From Phymorhynchus buccinoides (Eukaryota > Mollusca > Gastropoda > Neogastropoda > Raphitomidae): DNA of 64,000 bases. Where the stretch lies: NCBI GenBank assembly GCA_017654935.2, contig CM065694.1:1516013-1580012 (forward strand), given 5' to 3'. The position numbers and the translations under genes were made by a program. Within the stretch, counting starts at the first letter, position 1. Every line of letters starts with the position of its first letter. This document shows, piece after piece, positions 25,401 to 35,405 of the stretch. The notes beneath the pieces were generated by a model. It was not told the origin of the DNA, did not search any database, and saw only the letters and a program-made list of their open reading frames with translations.

Positions 25401-28320
25401 AAACAAATAGTTACTCCCCTCTTGTCGGTTGAGATGCAACGGACAAGCCAGAATGCAAACAAATAGTTACTCCCCTCTAGTCGGTTGAGATGCAACGAAC
25501 AAGCCAGAATGCCAAAAAATAGTTACTCCCCTCTAGTCGGTTGAGATGCAACGGTCCACCAAGAATGCCAAAAAATAGTTACTCCCCTCTAGTCGGTTGA
25601 GATGCAACGGACAACCAAGAATGCCAAAAAATAGTTACTCCCCTCTAGTCGGTTGAGATGCAACGGACCACCAAGAATGCCAAAAAATAGTTACTCCCCT
25701 CTTGTCGGTTGAGATGCAACGGACCACCAAGAATGCAAAAAAATAGTTACTCCCCTCTAGTCGGTTGAGATGCAACAGACAAGCAAGAATGCAAAAAAAT
25801 AGTTACTCCCCTCTAGTCGGTTGAGATGCAACGGACAAGCAAGAATGCCAAAAAATAGTTACTCCCCTCTAGTCGGTTGAGATTCAACGGACAAGCAAGA
25901 ATGCAAAAAAATAGTTACTCCCCTCTAGTCGGTTGAGATGCAACGGACCACCAAGAATGCAAAAAAATAGTTACTCCCCTCTAGTCGGTTGAGATGCAAC
26001 GGACCACCAAGAATGCAAAAAAATAGTTACTCCCCTCTTGTGGGTTGAGATGCAACGGACAAGCAAGAATGCCAAAAAATAGTTACTCCCCTCTAGTCGG
26101 TTGAGATGCAACGGACAAGCAAGAATGCAAAAAAATAGTTACTCCCCTCTAGTCGGTTGAGATGCAACGGACAAGCAAGAATGCCAAAAAATAGTTACTC
26201 CCCTCTAGTCGGTTGAGATGCAACGGACAAGCAAGAATGCCAAAAAAATAGTTACTCCCCTCTAGTCGGTTGAGATGCAACGGACCACCAAGAATGCCAA
26301 AAAATAGTTACTCCCCTCTTGTCGGTTGAGATGCAACGGACCACCAAGAATGCAAAAAAATAGTTACTCCCCTCTAGTCGGTTGAGATGCAACAGACAAG
26401 CAAGAATGCAAAAAAATAGTTACTCCCCTCTAGTCGGTTGAGATGCAACGGACAAGCAAGAATGCAAAAAAATAGTTACTCCCCTCTAGTCGGTTGAGAT
26501 TCAACGGACCACCAAGAATGCAAACAAATAGTTACTCCCCTCTAGTCGGTTGAGATGCAACGGACCACCAAGAATGCAAACAAATAGTTACTCCCCTCTA
26601 GTCGGTTGAGATGCAACGGACCACCAAGAATGCAAACAAATAGTTACTCCCCTCTTGTCGGTTGAGATGCAACGGACAACCAAGAATGCAAACAAAAATA
26701 GTTACTCCCCTCTAGTCGGTTGAGATGCAACGGACAAGCAAGAATGCAAACAAATAGTTACTCCCCTCTAGTCGGTTGAGATGCAACGGACAAGCAAGAA
26801 TGCAAAAAAATAGTTACTCCCCTCTTGTCGGTTGAGATGCAACGGACCACCAAGAATGCAAACAAATAGTTACTCCCCTCTAGTCGGTTGAGATGCAACG
26901 GACCACCAAGAATGCAAACAAATAGTTACTCCCCTCTTGTCGGTTGAGATGCAACGGACCACCAAGAATGCAAACAAATAGTTACTCCCCTCTAGTCGGT
27001 TGAGATGCAACGGACCACCAAGAATGCAAACAAATAGTTACTCCCCTCTAGTCGGTTGAGATGCAACGGACAAGCAAGAATGCAAACAAATAGTTACTCC
27101 CCTCTAGTCGGTTGAGATGCAACGGACAAGCAAGAATGCAAACAAATAGTTACTCCCCTCTAGGCGGTTGAGATGCAACGGACAAGCAAGAATGCAAACA
27201 AATAGTTACTCCCCTCTAGGCGGTTGAGATTCAACGGACAAGCAAGAATGCAAACAAATAGTTACTCCCCTCTAGTCGGTTGAGATGCAACGGACCACCA
27301 AGAATGCAAAAAAATAGTTACTCCCCTCTAGTCGGTTGAGATGCAACGGACAAGCAAGAATGCAAACAAATAGTTACTCCCCTCTAGGCGGTTGAGATTC
27401 AACGGACAAGCAAGAATGCAAACAAATAGTTACTCCCCTCTAGGCGGTTGAGATTCAACGGACAAGCAAGAATGCAAACAAATAGTTACTCCCCTCTAGT
27501 CGGTTGAGATGCACAGGACCACCAAGAATCATTAAAAAATAGTGTACAGTATCTCTATGATGTTGAGATGCAACGGTACAAGTATGCAAAAAAATAGTTA
27601 CTTTCTAGTCGGTTGAGATGCAACGGACATTACTTTCAGACGTGCAAAAAAATAGTTACTCCCCTCTTGTCGGTCGAGATGCAACGGACAAGCAAGAATC
27701 AAACAAATAGTTACTCCCCTCTATGCGGTTGAGATTCAACGGACAAGCAAGAATGCAAATCAATAGTTTCTCCCGTCAGTGTCGGTTGAGATGCAACGGA
27801 CGTACAGAATGCAAAAAAATAGTTACTCCCCTCAGTCGTTGAGATGCAACGGACAATCAAGAATGCAAACAAATAGTTACTCCCTCTAGTCATTGAGATG
27901 CAGACGGACAGTACCAATTATGCAAAAAATTAGTTACTCCCCTCTAGTCATTGAGATGCATTACGGACAGACCACAGAATCAAAAAAATAGTTACTCCCC
28001 TCTAGTCAGTTGAGATGCAACATTACCACCAGAATGCAAAAAAATAGTTACTCATTACTTGTCGGTTGAGATGCAACGGACAATCAAGAATTCAAACAAA
28101 TAGTTACTCCCCTCTAGTCGGTTGAGATGCATTACGGACAACAAGAATGCAAAAAAATAGTTACTCCCCTCTTGTCGGTCGAGATGCAACGGACAACCAA
28201 GTATCAAAAAAATATCATTACTTCCCTCTTGTCCTTCTGAGATGCAACGGATCACCACACTGATGCAAAAAAAATAGTTACTCATTCTAGTCGGTTGAGA
28301 TGCAACGGACAAGCAAGAAC
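22500..28320. repeat. 56-bp satellite array, about 100 copies
   Basis: The monomer is AAATAGTTACTCCCCTCTAG, TCGGTTGAGATGCAACGG, ACCACCAAGAATGCAAAC or close variants, 56 bp. The core (about 23620-27520) is clean; the left 1.1 kb and the right 0.8 kb are blended with other sequence. Larger blocks repeat: the motif CGGACAAGCCAGAATGCC followed by GGTCCACC recurs near 23650, 24600 and 25500, giving a higher-order period of about 16-17 monomers. It lies in the intron after the transmembrane exon. Open frames here are by-products. Confidence 0.95.
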
Positions 28321-28367
28321 ATTGAATAAAATACATGGCGCTAGAAGAGTGAATGTGTTTTTCTGTA

Positions 28368-28445
28368 TGTTAATGCTCAGGCCTTTGCTCAGCGCTTTGA
28401 GCTCCCTGCAAAGGGAGTAAAGCGCTCTATAAAAAAACAGTATTA
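28368..28445. mobile_element. Possible SINE tail (AGCGCTTT...AAAGCGCTCTATAA)
   Basis: CAGCGCTTTGAGCTCCCTGC and GAGTAAAGCGCTCTATAAA form a short hairpin next to a TATTATTATG stretch. A similar block, TATATAGCGCTTTACC with AAAGCGCTTTACAATT, lies at 40563-40605 after (TAA)n. This type of end is common to small retroelements in marine invertebrates, but I cannot name the family. Confidence 0.4.
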
Positions 28446-28520
28446 TTATGATCATTACTTTCAGACGGCACCTTCTGGCTTTCACCATCAAAACACTGAT
28501 CAAAGCACACCAGTTCCCAC

Positions 28521-28716
28521 CTGAAATTTTTCAGCGAACTGCTTTCCCAGGAGGGCCTCATGGCGTTGGACGTTCCGTGGTACTTGGTGGCTCGCCTCGG
28601 GCGACGCTTACGACGGACGACGATGATCACCACGACAATGACGATCACCAAGACGACGATGATCGACACGACGACAGCGATGATTATTGTGTTCGAGCTG
28701 TCTGAAGGGGCGTCGG
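28521..28716 (-). CDS. RPTP exon: transmembrane helix and basic stop-transfer
   Basis: 196 bp, phase 1 to phase 2, acceptor CTGTTTCAG and donor TTCAG|GTGGGA. It reads ADAPSDSSNT, then a very hydrophobic stretch of about 24 residues (starts IIIAVVVSIIVV), then RRKRRPRRATKYHG. This is a single-pass type I helix with a basic inner flank, followed by a Ser-rich juxtamembrane stretch (SWESSSLKNF). It joins the membrane-proximal FN3-like exon outside to the juxtamembrane exon at 19207-19371. Confidence 0.92.
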
Positions 28717-28799
28717 CTGAAACAGTGCACGATTGTTCATGTTGTAGTAATTCAAAACAACACAATAATATTGATAAACCAGTACTTTTTTTTTTAAGT

Positions 28800-28936
28800 A
28801 CTGTATTTTACGGACTACAAGGCGCACCTGATTATTCAGTTTGTTACTCTATTTTCTTACTATTTTATCAGTCACATTATAAGGCGCAGGGGTCTCAGTC
28901 TGGGAACAAAACCTTACAGTCCGTAAAATACAGCAC
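28800..28936. mobile_element. MITE-like element (family E), copy 3, inverted
   Basis: Starts CTGTATTTTACGGACTACAA and ends TTACAGTCCGTAAAATACAG, so the ends form a good inverted repeat. The inside is shorter than in the copies at 15.8 and 17.6 kb. Confidence 0.8.
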
Positions 28937-29270
28937 CACACCTTACTTTAAGTCACAGGAATCAAAGATAACTCTTTCACTCCGTACTAATTCCCAGTAG
29001 CTTTTCACCACAGACGTACTACAACCGACAATTTTTGAACTCTACTTTTGCTTACTTTGTTTGCATATCAGGTGTGAGTGCTTGGTATTGTGGGACAGAA
29101 CAAGTCTCTGACTATGTATGACAACATCAAGCTTCTTTCACTACTTCCATTTTCACACCAGAAATGCAGGAATACAAACATACTCATCTTGTTCCGATGG
29201 TGTTGTTTGCCTCTTAGCCACTATTGGCCGCGCATTCAGTAAGTCTGTTCAAAAGCTGCTTGTGACCAAT

Positions 29271-29824
29271 TTAACTCTTCTGCCGCCGTCGGCGGATTGA
29301 ACCGCCCGGTTTACTGTTTACCGTTGCTAGCCATGGGCGGGTTTGACCGCCAGATACTAGGGAAACCCCGGTGTCCCCCTTTGAGCTATTTATATGAAGT
29401 GACATCACATCCTTTACTTCCGTGACATGCGCAGTTCGCTCAGGGAAAGCACAATCTTCCGCCATCTGCATTTGTAAGCTAAATTTTGCAATTTTCAATC
29501 GATTTTCGTCGCGTTTTCGACGATGGAAACTGACAATGACTTTTGGCGTGAACTTCTACAAGATGGCGACAGTGATGACGAAGCATTCACTGGATTTACT
29601 GTGGAAGAAGTGGCAGAATCTGAACTTAGGCGAATAAAAAAGAGCTGCTGAAACGATCTTGGGTTTGCAGCAGCAGATCGACACAGGGAATTTTAGTGAT
29701 GATTCGAGCGAGTATTTTTAATGAATTTTTAAAGTGAGTATGTGCGAAAATCAGTGCAGCTGCAAAAATTACTTGGTGCTCAACAGTAAACAGTCTAAGT
29801 AATACTTGGTAGTAGAAGAGTCAA
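29271..29824 (+). mobile_element. piggyBac-like element, internally deleted
   Basis: The left end is TTAACTCTTCTGCCGCC; the right end, read inverted, is TTGACTCTTCTACTACC, so the ends match over about 12 bp with one TTAA mutated. A short frame inside looks like the acidic N-terminus of a piggyBac-type transposase. The catalytic part is missing. Assignment is by terminal TTAA and the N-terminal motif only. Confidence 0.6.
29523..29651 (+). pseudogene. Remnant N-terminus of piggyBac-type transposase
   Basis: ATG at 29523 opens a 42-codon frame reading METDNDFWRELLQDGDSDDE, AFTGFTVEEVAESEL and RRIKKSC, then TGA. An acidic run followed by (E/A)F-x-GF is typical of the N-terminus of piggyBac-derived transposases. 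There is no DDE domain downstream, so it is a dead fragment of a shortened element. It could also be an unrelated small frame; similarity is by motif only. Confidence 0.5.
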
Positions 29825-30119
29825 CCCAGTTGTGCTCGAGGGAAAGCACTCAAAAGACAGATCAATGATTGCTGAATATAATAAAAGACGTTTTTTCCCC
29901 TAGACCGTACGTAGCAGTGCACTGTTTAGAGTCAATATCGCCACACATATATCCAATACCGCGTGCACGTAAAAATAATAAAAAATACTGTGTAAAACCA
30001 GCTAACTCACAATCGGGTACCACCAAAAATCAGATCATTCACACACATTTTTTTTCCTAAATTTAAACTTCTTATGGCAAAACTTTTTTTTAATTCTCAG
30101 AATATCAGCCATATCAAAA

Positions 30120-30690
30120 TAAAGTTCCAGTCCTTTCAACGCTGACTTACCAGAGTTGCACTGTTTTATACAATCATAAAGTGAGGCATATCTGAACACA
30201 TGGGGATTTATACTACTTCCAGTCCTTTCAACGCTGACATACCAGAGTTGCAGTGTTTTATACCATCATAAAGTGAGGCATATCTGTACAAATGGGGCTT
30301 TATACTACTTCCAGTCCTTTCAACGCTGACTTACCATCATAAAGTGAGGCATATTTGTACATATGGGGCTTTATACTACTTCCAGTCCTTTCAACGCTGA
30401 CTTACCATCATAAAGTGAGGCATATCTGTACATATGGGGCTTTATACTACTTCCAGTCCTTTCAACGCTGACTTACCATCATAAAGTGAGGCATATCTGT
30501 ACAAATGGGGCTTTATACTACTTCCAGTCCTTTCAACGCTGACTTACCATCATAAAGTGAGGCATATCTGTACAAATGGGGCTTTATCCTACTTCCAGTC
30601 CTTTCAACGCTGACTTACCATCATAAAGTGGGGCATATCTGTACAAATGAGGCATATCTGTACAAATGGGGCTTTATCCTACTTCTTGGC
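30120..30690. repeat. Tandem repeat, about 72-90-bp unit, 7 copies
   Basis: Blocks TTCCAGTCCTTTCAACGCTG, ACTTACCATCATAAAGTGAG and GCATATCTGTACAAATGGGG recur. The first two units carry an extra AGAGTTGCA(C/G)TGTTTTATA. On the gene strand each unit has a donor-like GGTAAGTCAGC, but no exon fits the intron phases here, so I do not call one. Confidence 0.85.
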
Positions 30691-31060
30691 AATGCGCAAG
30701 GGCGATAATTTTAGATACTGGATCGAGCGCGCCACCTAGTGACGTTCAGGGGCAGAGAATTTCAGTGGTTATATACTGCTTCTTCACAATGTGCAAGAGC
30801 GATATATATTTTTATTATTTTACCTTATACTAATCCTTTTAATATCATACTCTCTCACACACACCCAAAACACAATAATCATGGCATACCTTATACTAGG
30901 GCGATATGTTTTATGTAAGTGGCACATGCGATTCAGTATAAGAGCGGGGCAGATAATTTTCAGCATAATGCCTAGTTAAACAAACTCCACACATCTACAT
31001 CGCACAGAATCTTAGACTGAAACAAAGTTATGACTACAACCCCAGTCATCCGGCACTCAC

Positions 31061-31310
31061 CCGTCCTGATCTTGCTGGAGTACTCTGTCTCCTTGTAGCC
31101 AGCCTGCGTGAAGGCTCGCAGCTTGACGTAGTAGTCCGTCGCTGCCTTCAGAGGCCCGTTGCAGTACGTCTCTTTCTCACACTCCGAAGCCGTCTGCTCC
31201 CCTAGCGTGAACAGCACAGAGTCTTGCCCGCTGACGGCGCGTGTGGTTCGTGTCGAGGACTTTCCGCACAGCGAGTTGAGCAAGAAGAGGTCTGTGCAGT
31301 TCCCTGTGGC
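31061..31310 (-). CDS. RPTP exon: membrane-proximal FN3-like module, C-terminal half
   Basis: 250 bp, phase 0 to phase 1, acceptor CCCCACAG and donor ACGG|GTGAGT. It reads ATGNCTDLFLLNSLCGKSST, a linker, and then ETYCNGPLKAATDYYVKLRA and FTQAGYKETEYSSKIRT. The CNGPLK-x-x-T-x-Y and RAFTQ motifs are typical of the extracellular module next to the membrane in R3 receptor phosphatases. Several Cys (in GNC, SLC, SEC, TYC) may form disulfides. A phase 1 junction joins it to the transmembrane exon. Confidence 0.92.
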
Positions 31311-31495
31311 CTGTGGGGTACATTTTCAGCTTAGAGTACAGCCCTGACATGTTCTCTCAGTCCAAAATGGACCTCTGTAGTGTCATTTTCATCATGATCA
31401 TCCTCATCTCCACCAAATCGACTCAGCAGCAGTGCAGTGTCTCCTCTGTTGGTTGCCTCCTGACCACCTTACATCGATTTGCTCCCCTTGGAAAA

Positions 31496-31690
31496 CTGGT
31501 TTTGAATCCTGTTGTTGTTGTTGTCATTCCCTGGCTTAAAGACTCCAGGGCAGCTGAAGCAATTGAACAATATGGTACAAATGTACCAGCTAGGGATGAG
31601 AACATTACGTGTGTGGCCATTTTTGACTACCCCGCCAAGTGGCAGCCACACTCCGACTTCGGAGGAGTTTTGTATCCTGCGACCTGACAA
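31496..31690 (+). mobile_element. Dispersed SINE-like repeat, copy 3
   Basis: (GTT)n then CCCTGGCTTAAAGACTCCAG, GGTACAAATGTACCAGCTA and CACTCCGACTTCGGAGGA. A (CAA)n stretch near 31780 and SINE family C follow closely. Confidence 0.65.
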
Positions 31691-31800
31691 ACGGTTGCGT
31701 GGCTGTGAGTTGAGACTCAGAACGAGCGGTGTGGGAGCAACCCCGCTGCATGGATCAAAAGATGAGACAGCACAGCAACAACAACAACAACAACAATGTA

Positions 31801-32078
31801 GACTTCTTCTTCTTCTTCGATCGCTCAGTTTCCTGTCAATAATGAGCGCAGATGCATCATGCTGCCGTTATGCGCCTAACTAAGAAATAGTTAGGCCCAG
31901 CAAGTCCGACTTCGGCTACAGCAAATCTTTTTTTTTAGTGTTTCTTGAAAAAAGAAACAACAGGAGAATGGATCAGTAAGGCAGCAAGATAGTAGATTGA
32001 CAGCAAGCAAAGGGAAAAGAGAGCGACATATTAGAGGAAGCTACAAGCACAGAACTTCCAGAAGGTGGGGGAACTATT
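31801..32078 (-). mobile_element. SINE-like element (family C), copy
   Basis: Inverse of the copies at 45926-46250 and 55083-55412: (GAA)n tail at the left, TTCCTGTCAATAATGAGCGC, then AGAGGAAGCTACAAGCACAG and AACTTCCAGAAGGTGGGGGA at the right. Confidence 0.7.
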
Positions 32079-32084
32079 TTGATG

Positions 32085-32312
32085 GCTTGGAGAGTCAAAG
32101 ATAGTCCAAAGATAGTCCATTGACGTATTATTGGACTTATTACAAAAACTAATAACTTGTATCAAACAATGACTACAGAAATATAAAAAGGGGGTCATGC
32201 TTTTTATATTTCTGCAGTCTTTTTTTTTATACAAGTTATTAGTTTTCGTAATAAGTTCAATAATATGTCAGTGGACTATCTAAAGATAGTCCGCTTTGAC
32301 TCCAAGCCATCG
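32085..32312. mobile_element. Palindromic MITE (family F), copy 1
   Basis: Arms: AAAGATAGTCCATTGACGTA and ACTAATAACTTGTAT face ATACAAGTTATTAGTTTTCG and CAGTGGACTATCTAAAGATA. The outer ends GATGGCTTGGAG and CTCCAAGCCATC also pair. A copy lies at 43458-43675. Confidence 0.85.
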
Positions 32313-32354
32313 ATTTATACCAAAGACCCCCCGGTATGGGAAATGAAGACTCAC

Positions 32355-32590
32355 CTGATACACTTTGATGTTTTTATCGACGCGAGCTTCCTTCCAGCCG
32401 GGCAGAACATTCTGGGAGGTGTCTGCCGAAGGGCTTGTGGCCACGACGACGCTGTAGCCCAAGATGGGGCCGTTGTCGTCTGAAAAGGCGTTGCTCAGCT
32501 CCACCCTCAAAGAAGTCTCCTTGATTGCCGCATCCTCCGGTGTGATGGGCTTGCTGTTCTCTGCAGTGAACCCTGACTTAAATTTAGGCT
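32355..32590 (-). CDS. RPTP exon: membrane-proximal FN3-like module, N-terminal half
   Basis: 236 bp, phase 1 to phase 0, acceptor CATTTCAG and donor TATCAG|GTGAGT. It reads EPKFKSGFTAENSKPITPED, then AAIKETSLRVELSNAFSDDN and GPILGYSVVV, ending NIKVYQ. The SLRVELSNAFSDDNGPILGY stretch matches the R3 pattern of the module just outside the membrane (Leu-x-x-x-Leu-Pro/Ser-x-x-hydrophobic, then NGPI). The start phase 1 does not match the end phase 0 of the next upstream exon I found (40396-40482), so a small exon between them is missing. Confidence 0.92.
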
Positions 32591-32674
32591 CTGAAATGAT
32601 ACAAAAGATGTGTGTTGTTTTTGTTGGGGTTTTTTGTGTGTGTTTTTTAATCATTGTTGCGTCCTCCTCCTTTT

Positions 32675-32735
32675 CATCATCATCAACATCATCATCATCA
32701 TCATCATCATTAATATCATTATTATTATCTATTAT
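32675..32735. repeat. (ATC)n / (ATT)n trinucleotide stretch
   Basis: About 60 bp of CATCAT and TATTAT words. The open frames here are low complexity (D/I-rich). Confidence 0.85.
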
Positions 32736-33052
32736 CAATTTCATAACATTATTCTCCTTCAAGAACATAGTTACCTGTACTTTACAATACTAAGGTTTTA
32801 GTTCACATTAACAACTTTTCCACACACAAAAATGAATCTTCTTCAATTTCATGCAAAGTGAGTCTAGCTACAAATAGGTGCAGAAAATCCTATTCATTTG
32901 AAAAGACTTAATGTCGTCATGCGACAAAAATTGCACATGGGGTACTCAATTCTGATAACCTGCTAGAGGATCTGGCTGTAACAAGATTCATAATAATATC
33001 AGAACTTTCAAGTACACAAGAGTCTTCACAAATGAAATTGAATTTTTAAATG

Positions 33053-33054
<2 letters not shown>

Positions 33055-33092
<38 letters not shown>

Positions 33093-33283
33093 GTGTGTGT
33101 GCGTGTGTGTGCGTGCGTGTACGTGTCTGTGTGTGTGTGTGTGCATGTGTGTGTGCTTGTGTGTGCATGTGTGTGTGCGCGAGTGTGCATGTGCATGTGT
33201 GTGCGTGTGTGTGCATGTGCGTGTGTGTGTGTGTGCATGTGTGTGTGATCATGTATTTTGCTGCATTTGTGTGTGTGCGTGTG

Positions 33284-33319
<36 letters not shown>

Positions 33320-33412
33320 CATGTATTCCGATGCATTTGTGTGTGTGCGTGTGCATGTGTGTGTGTGTGTGTGTGAGCATGTATTTCGATGCATTTGTGT
33401 GTGTGTACCACC
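33055..33412. repeat. (GT)n microsatellite cluster
   Basis: About 350 bp of GT repeats with GCATGT interruptions. It contains two or three copies of an ATGTATT(T/C)CGATGCATTTG block spaced by GT runs. Confidence 0.95.
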
Positions 33413-33623
33413 AACCGTGAGTTGATGCAAGCTTGATTGCCAGCATGCCTTCCTACACTACTAACATTGTCAAGTGCGTGAATGTGTGTGTCGTGAGAAA
33501 GGTTTGAAACTTTACAGGCACAATGCACGCATTCGCGCATAATAATGCAACACATACTGTCAGTTAATAAGACCAGTGTTTTCTCCACAACTAGGCCCGG
33601 GGCTACAGTCACAGCTTGAACCT

Positions 33624-33624
33624 G

Positions 33625-33681
<57 letters not shown>
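33624..33681. repeat. (CA)n microsatellite
   Basis: A CA run of about 58 bp. Confidence 0.9.
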
Positions 33682-33682
<1 letters not shown>

Positions 33683-33758
33683 ATCAGCAAGCATCAACAA
33701 AATGGTTTAACTCACTGAGGACGAATGAGCTGGATCGGCCTCATGGCCTGCACAATCG

Positions 33759-34157
33759 TTAACTCATTCAAGTCATTTTGGCCATATATATGTCCAGAAT
33801 TAATAGGTAGCTGTCAATTTGATGCATTTGCTTCAAGGGAAGTAAATCTATATGCACACCATACCTTGGTCACTTCTAAACTCACTTCATTCCCTTAGAC
33901 CACAATTTTGCCCCTGACTTTGCTTTAGTAGTGGTTTGTGGTGGGGGAACCAATCGGTGTAGAGAGTTTTTCTATATAAAGTCTATATATAAAAAAAGTC
34001 TGATCTAGCACTGCCCTATGTCAAAACCTGAAGTAATACACCTGTAATCTTCTTTCATTTCTCCTTTTGTTTATGTCTGTTTTGTTTGTGTGCATGGCTG
34101 GAGTGATTTGTGAGGTTTTTTTAATAATTCAAAATTGTTGCGATGCAAATGAGTTAA
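33759..34157. mobile_element. TTAA-flanked MITE (family B), copy 2
   Basis: TTAACTCATTCAAGTCATTT at the left and GCGATGCAAATGAGTTAA at the right. It matches the copy at 41049-41451 almost end to end and the inverted copy at 8324-8864. Confidence 0.8.
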
Positions 34158-35079
34158 GCATAAATGAGCCTAATCAGGCCCAGGAGAGCTTTGAAGAGGT
34201 CTTGATTTGTGGGCTGTAACCACCTTTCCAGAATGACATTGCAATCTATTTTTAGTTTGCTCGGAGTCTGATCCTTTTGCACACGTACGTACACACATAT
34301 GTGGAAGTTCCGTATGGAAACGCCACAAATAAGCGTGGCATAATAATCAGTGTGTTGATTGTGGCTACGTACTGCGAAGAAGAAAAAGAAAGAAAGGACA
34401 AATGTCCATGCGGAAACACGCCCGCTTATTTTTTCCTTCTTTCTTTGACTTATTTACGTCGTTTCCGTCAATACAAGACAAATAACGAAGGTAATAGGAA
34501 TTGTTCGGAAATAATTAAGGGGAGTAATTTCATGGTGTTTAGGAGTGATCTTGCCTAATTCAATCGATCAAACAGGGGAAGTCACTCTACCATCAGCTGT
34601 CGTAGCCTATCGACTCGTGTGTTTGAGCAGACATACAGCACTTAGAACACTGTGCGTCATTCTAAAAATTTATGTCATTTATATTTTTACATGACATTTT
34701 GCAAGTTTTATCAGTTTGTGGCCACTGGCCACCCCTAATTTTTCTATTAAAAAATTTGGTAAGTCGCTGACTTGCATCCTGCAGTTTCAAGCTTCAACGC
34801 CACTGTTGCATTGTTGCTATGGTATTTGACAGAGTAATGGAGGTAAACAACTCTAATTTTCACGAAGTGCTCTCCCCTAGTATTTTCTGAAAATCGTCTA
34901 TTGGATCTGATATTTTATGATCGAAGAGTGCGTGATGCTGCTTATCTTTTCTGATAATATCAGCCCCGAACTCTTTATAACTTCATTTTCACAATTCCTT
35001 TTTTCAAACCCAATCAAAACATGGTGACAGCCCTGACAGGGCCTTAGTTGTCGACGGGGCTATAATTTACATCTTAATT
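34158..35079 (-). other. Intron stretch without gene
   Basis: No exon or clear repeat family was seen. Confidence 0.45.
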
Positions 35080-35405
35080 AATAAATTGAACTTCCTAAGG
35101 AAGGTGAAATTTAATTGTAATTATTATGAGGTTAGTGATGTTAGTGGAGGACAGTTTGAGTATCTGGTGAGCTTGCTGCTAGCCTTTCCCGCCACAGGAT
35201 TTAGCAAGATGCAAGTTCTCTAGACTGAAAAACTAAAATTTACAGGGAGGGAACTGCTACATATGAAATTGTAGAAGGGAGGGAACTGTCCTCCCACTAA
35301 CATCACTAACCTCATAATAATTACAATTAAATTTCACCTTCCTTAGGAAGGCTCATTCAATTTATTAATTATTATTCGGTTAGCAATGTATTTAGTGGTA
35401 AGGAC
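35080..35405. mobile_element. Foldback element (family G)
   Basis: Long arms: AACTTCCTAAGGAAGGTGAA, ATTTAATTGTAATTATTATG and AGGTTAGTGATGTTAGTG face CACTAACATCACTAACCT, CATAATAATTACAATTAAAT and TTCACCTTCCTTAGGAAGG. The arms are about 80 bp with a loop of about 120 bp. GGACAGTTTGAG recurs to the right of both arms. Confidence 0.85.

Noticed and set aside
22496..28336. Many minus-strand frames with NYLFAF..RCIST repeats
   Set aside because: 56-bp satellite in three frames; no conserved start and no splice support.
28560..29000. Plus-strand frame of 146 codons across the transmembrane exon
   Set aside because: Antisense of the Val/Ile-rich transmembrane exon followed by a MITE; no independent support.
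30120..30690. Exon-edge array with GGTAAGTCAGC donors
   Set aside because: The flanking exons (31061 end phase 1, 28716 start phase 1) join directly, and the sequence before the donor-like site has no FN3- or TM-like frame. It is a plain tandem repeat with a chance donor match.
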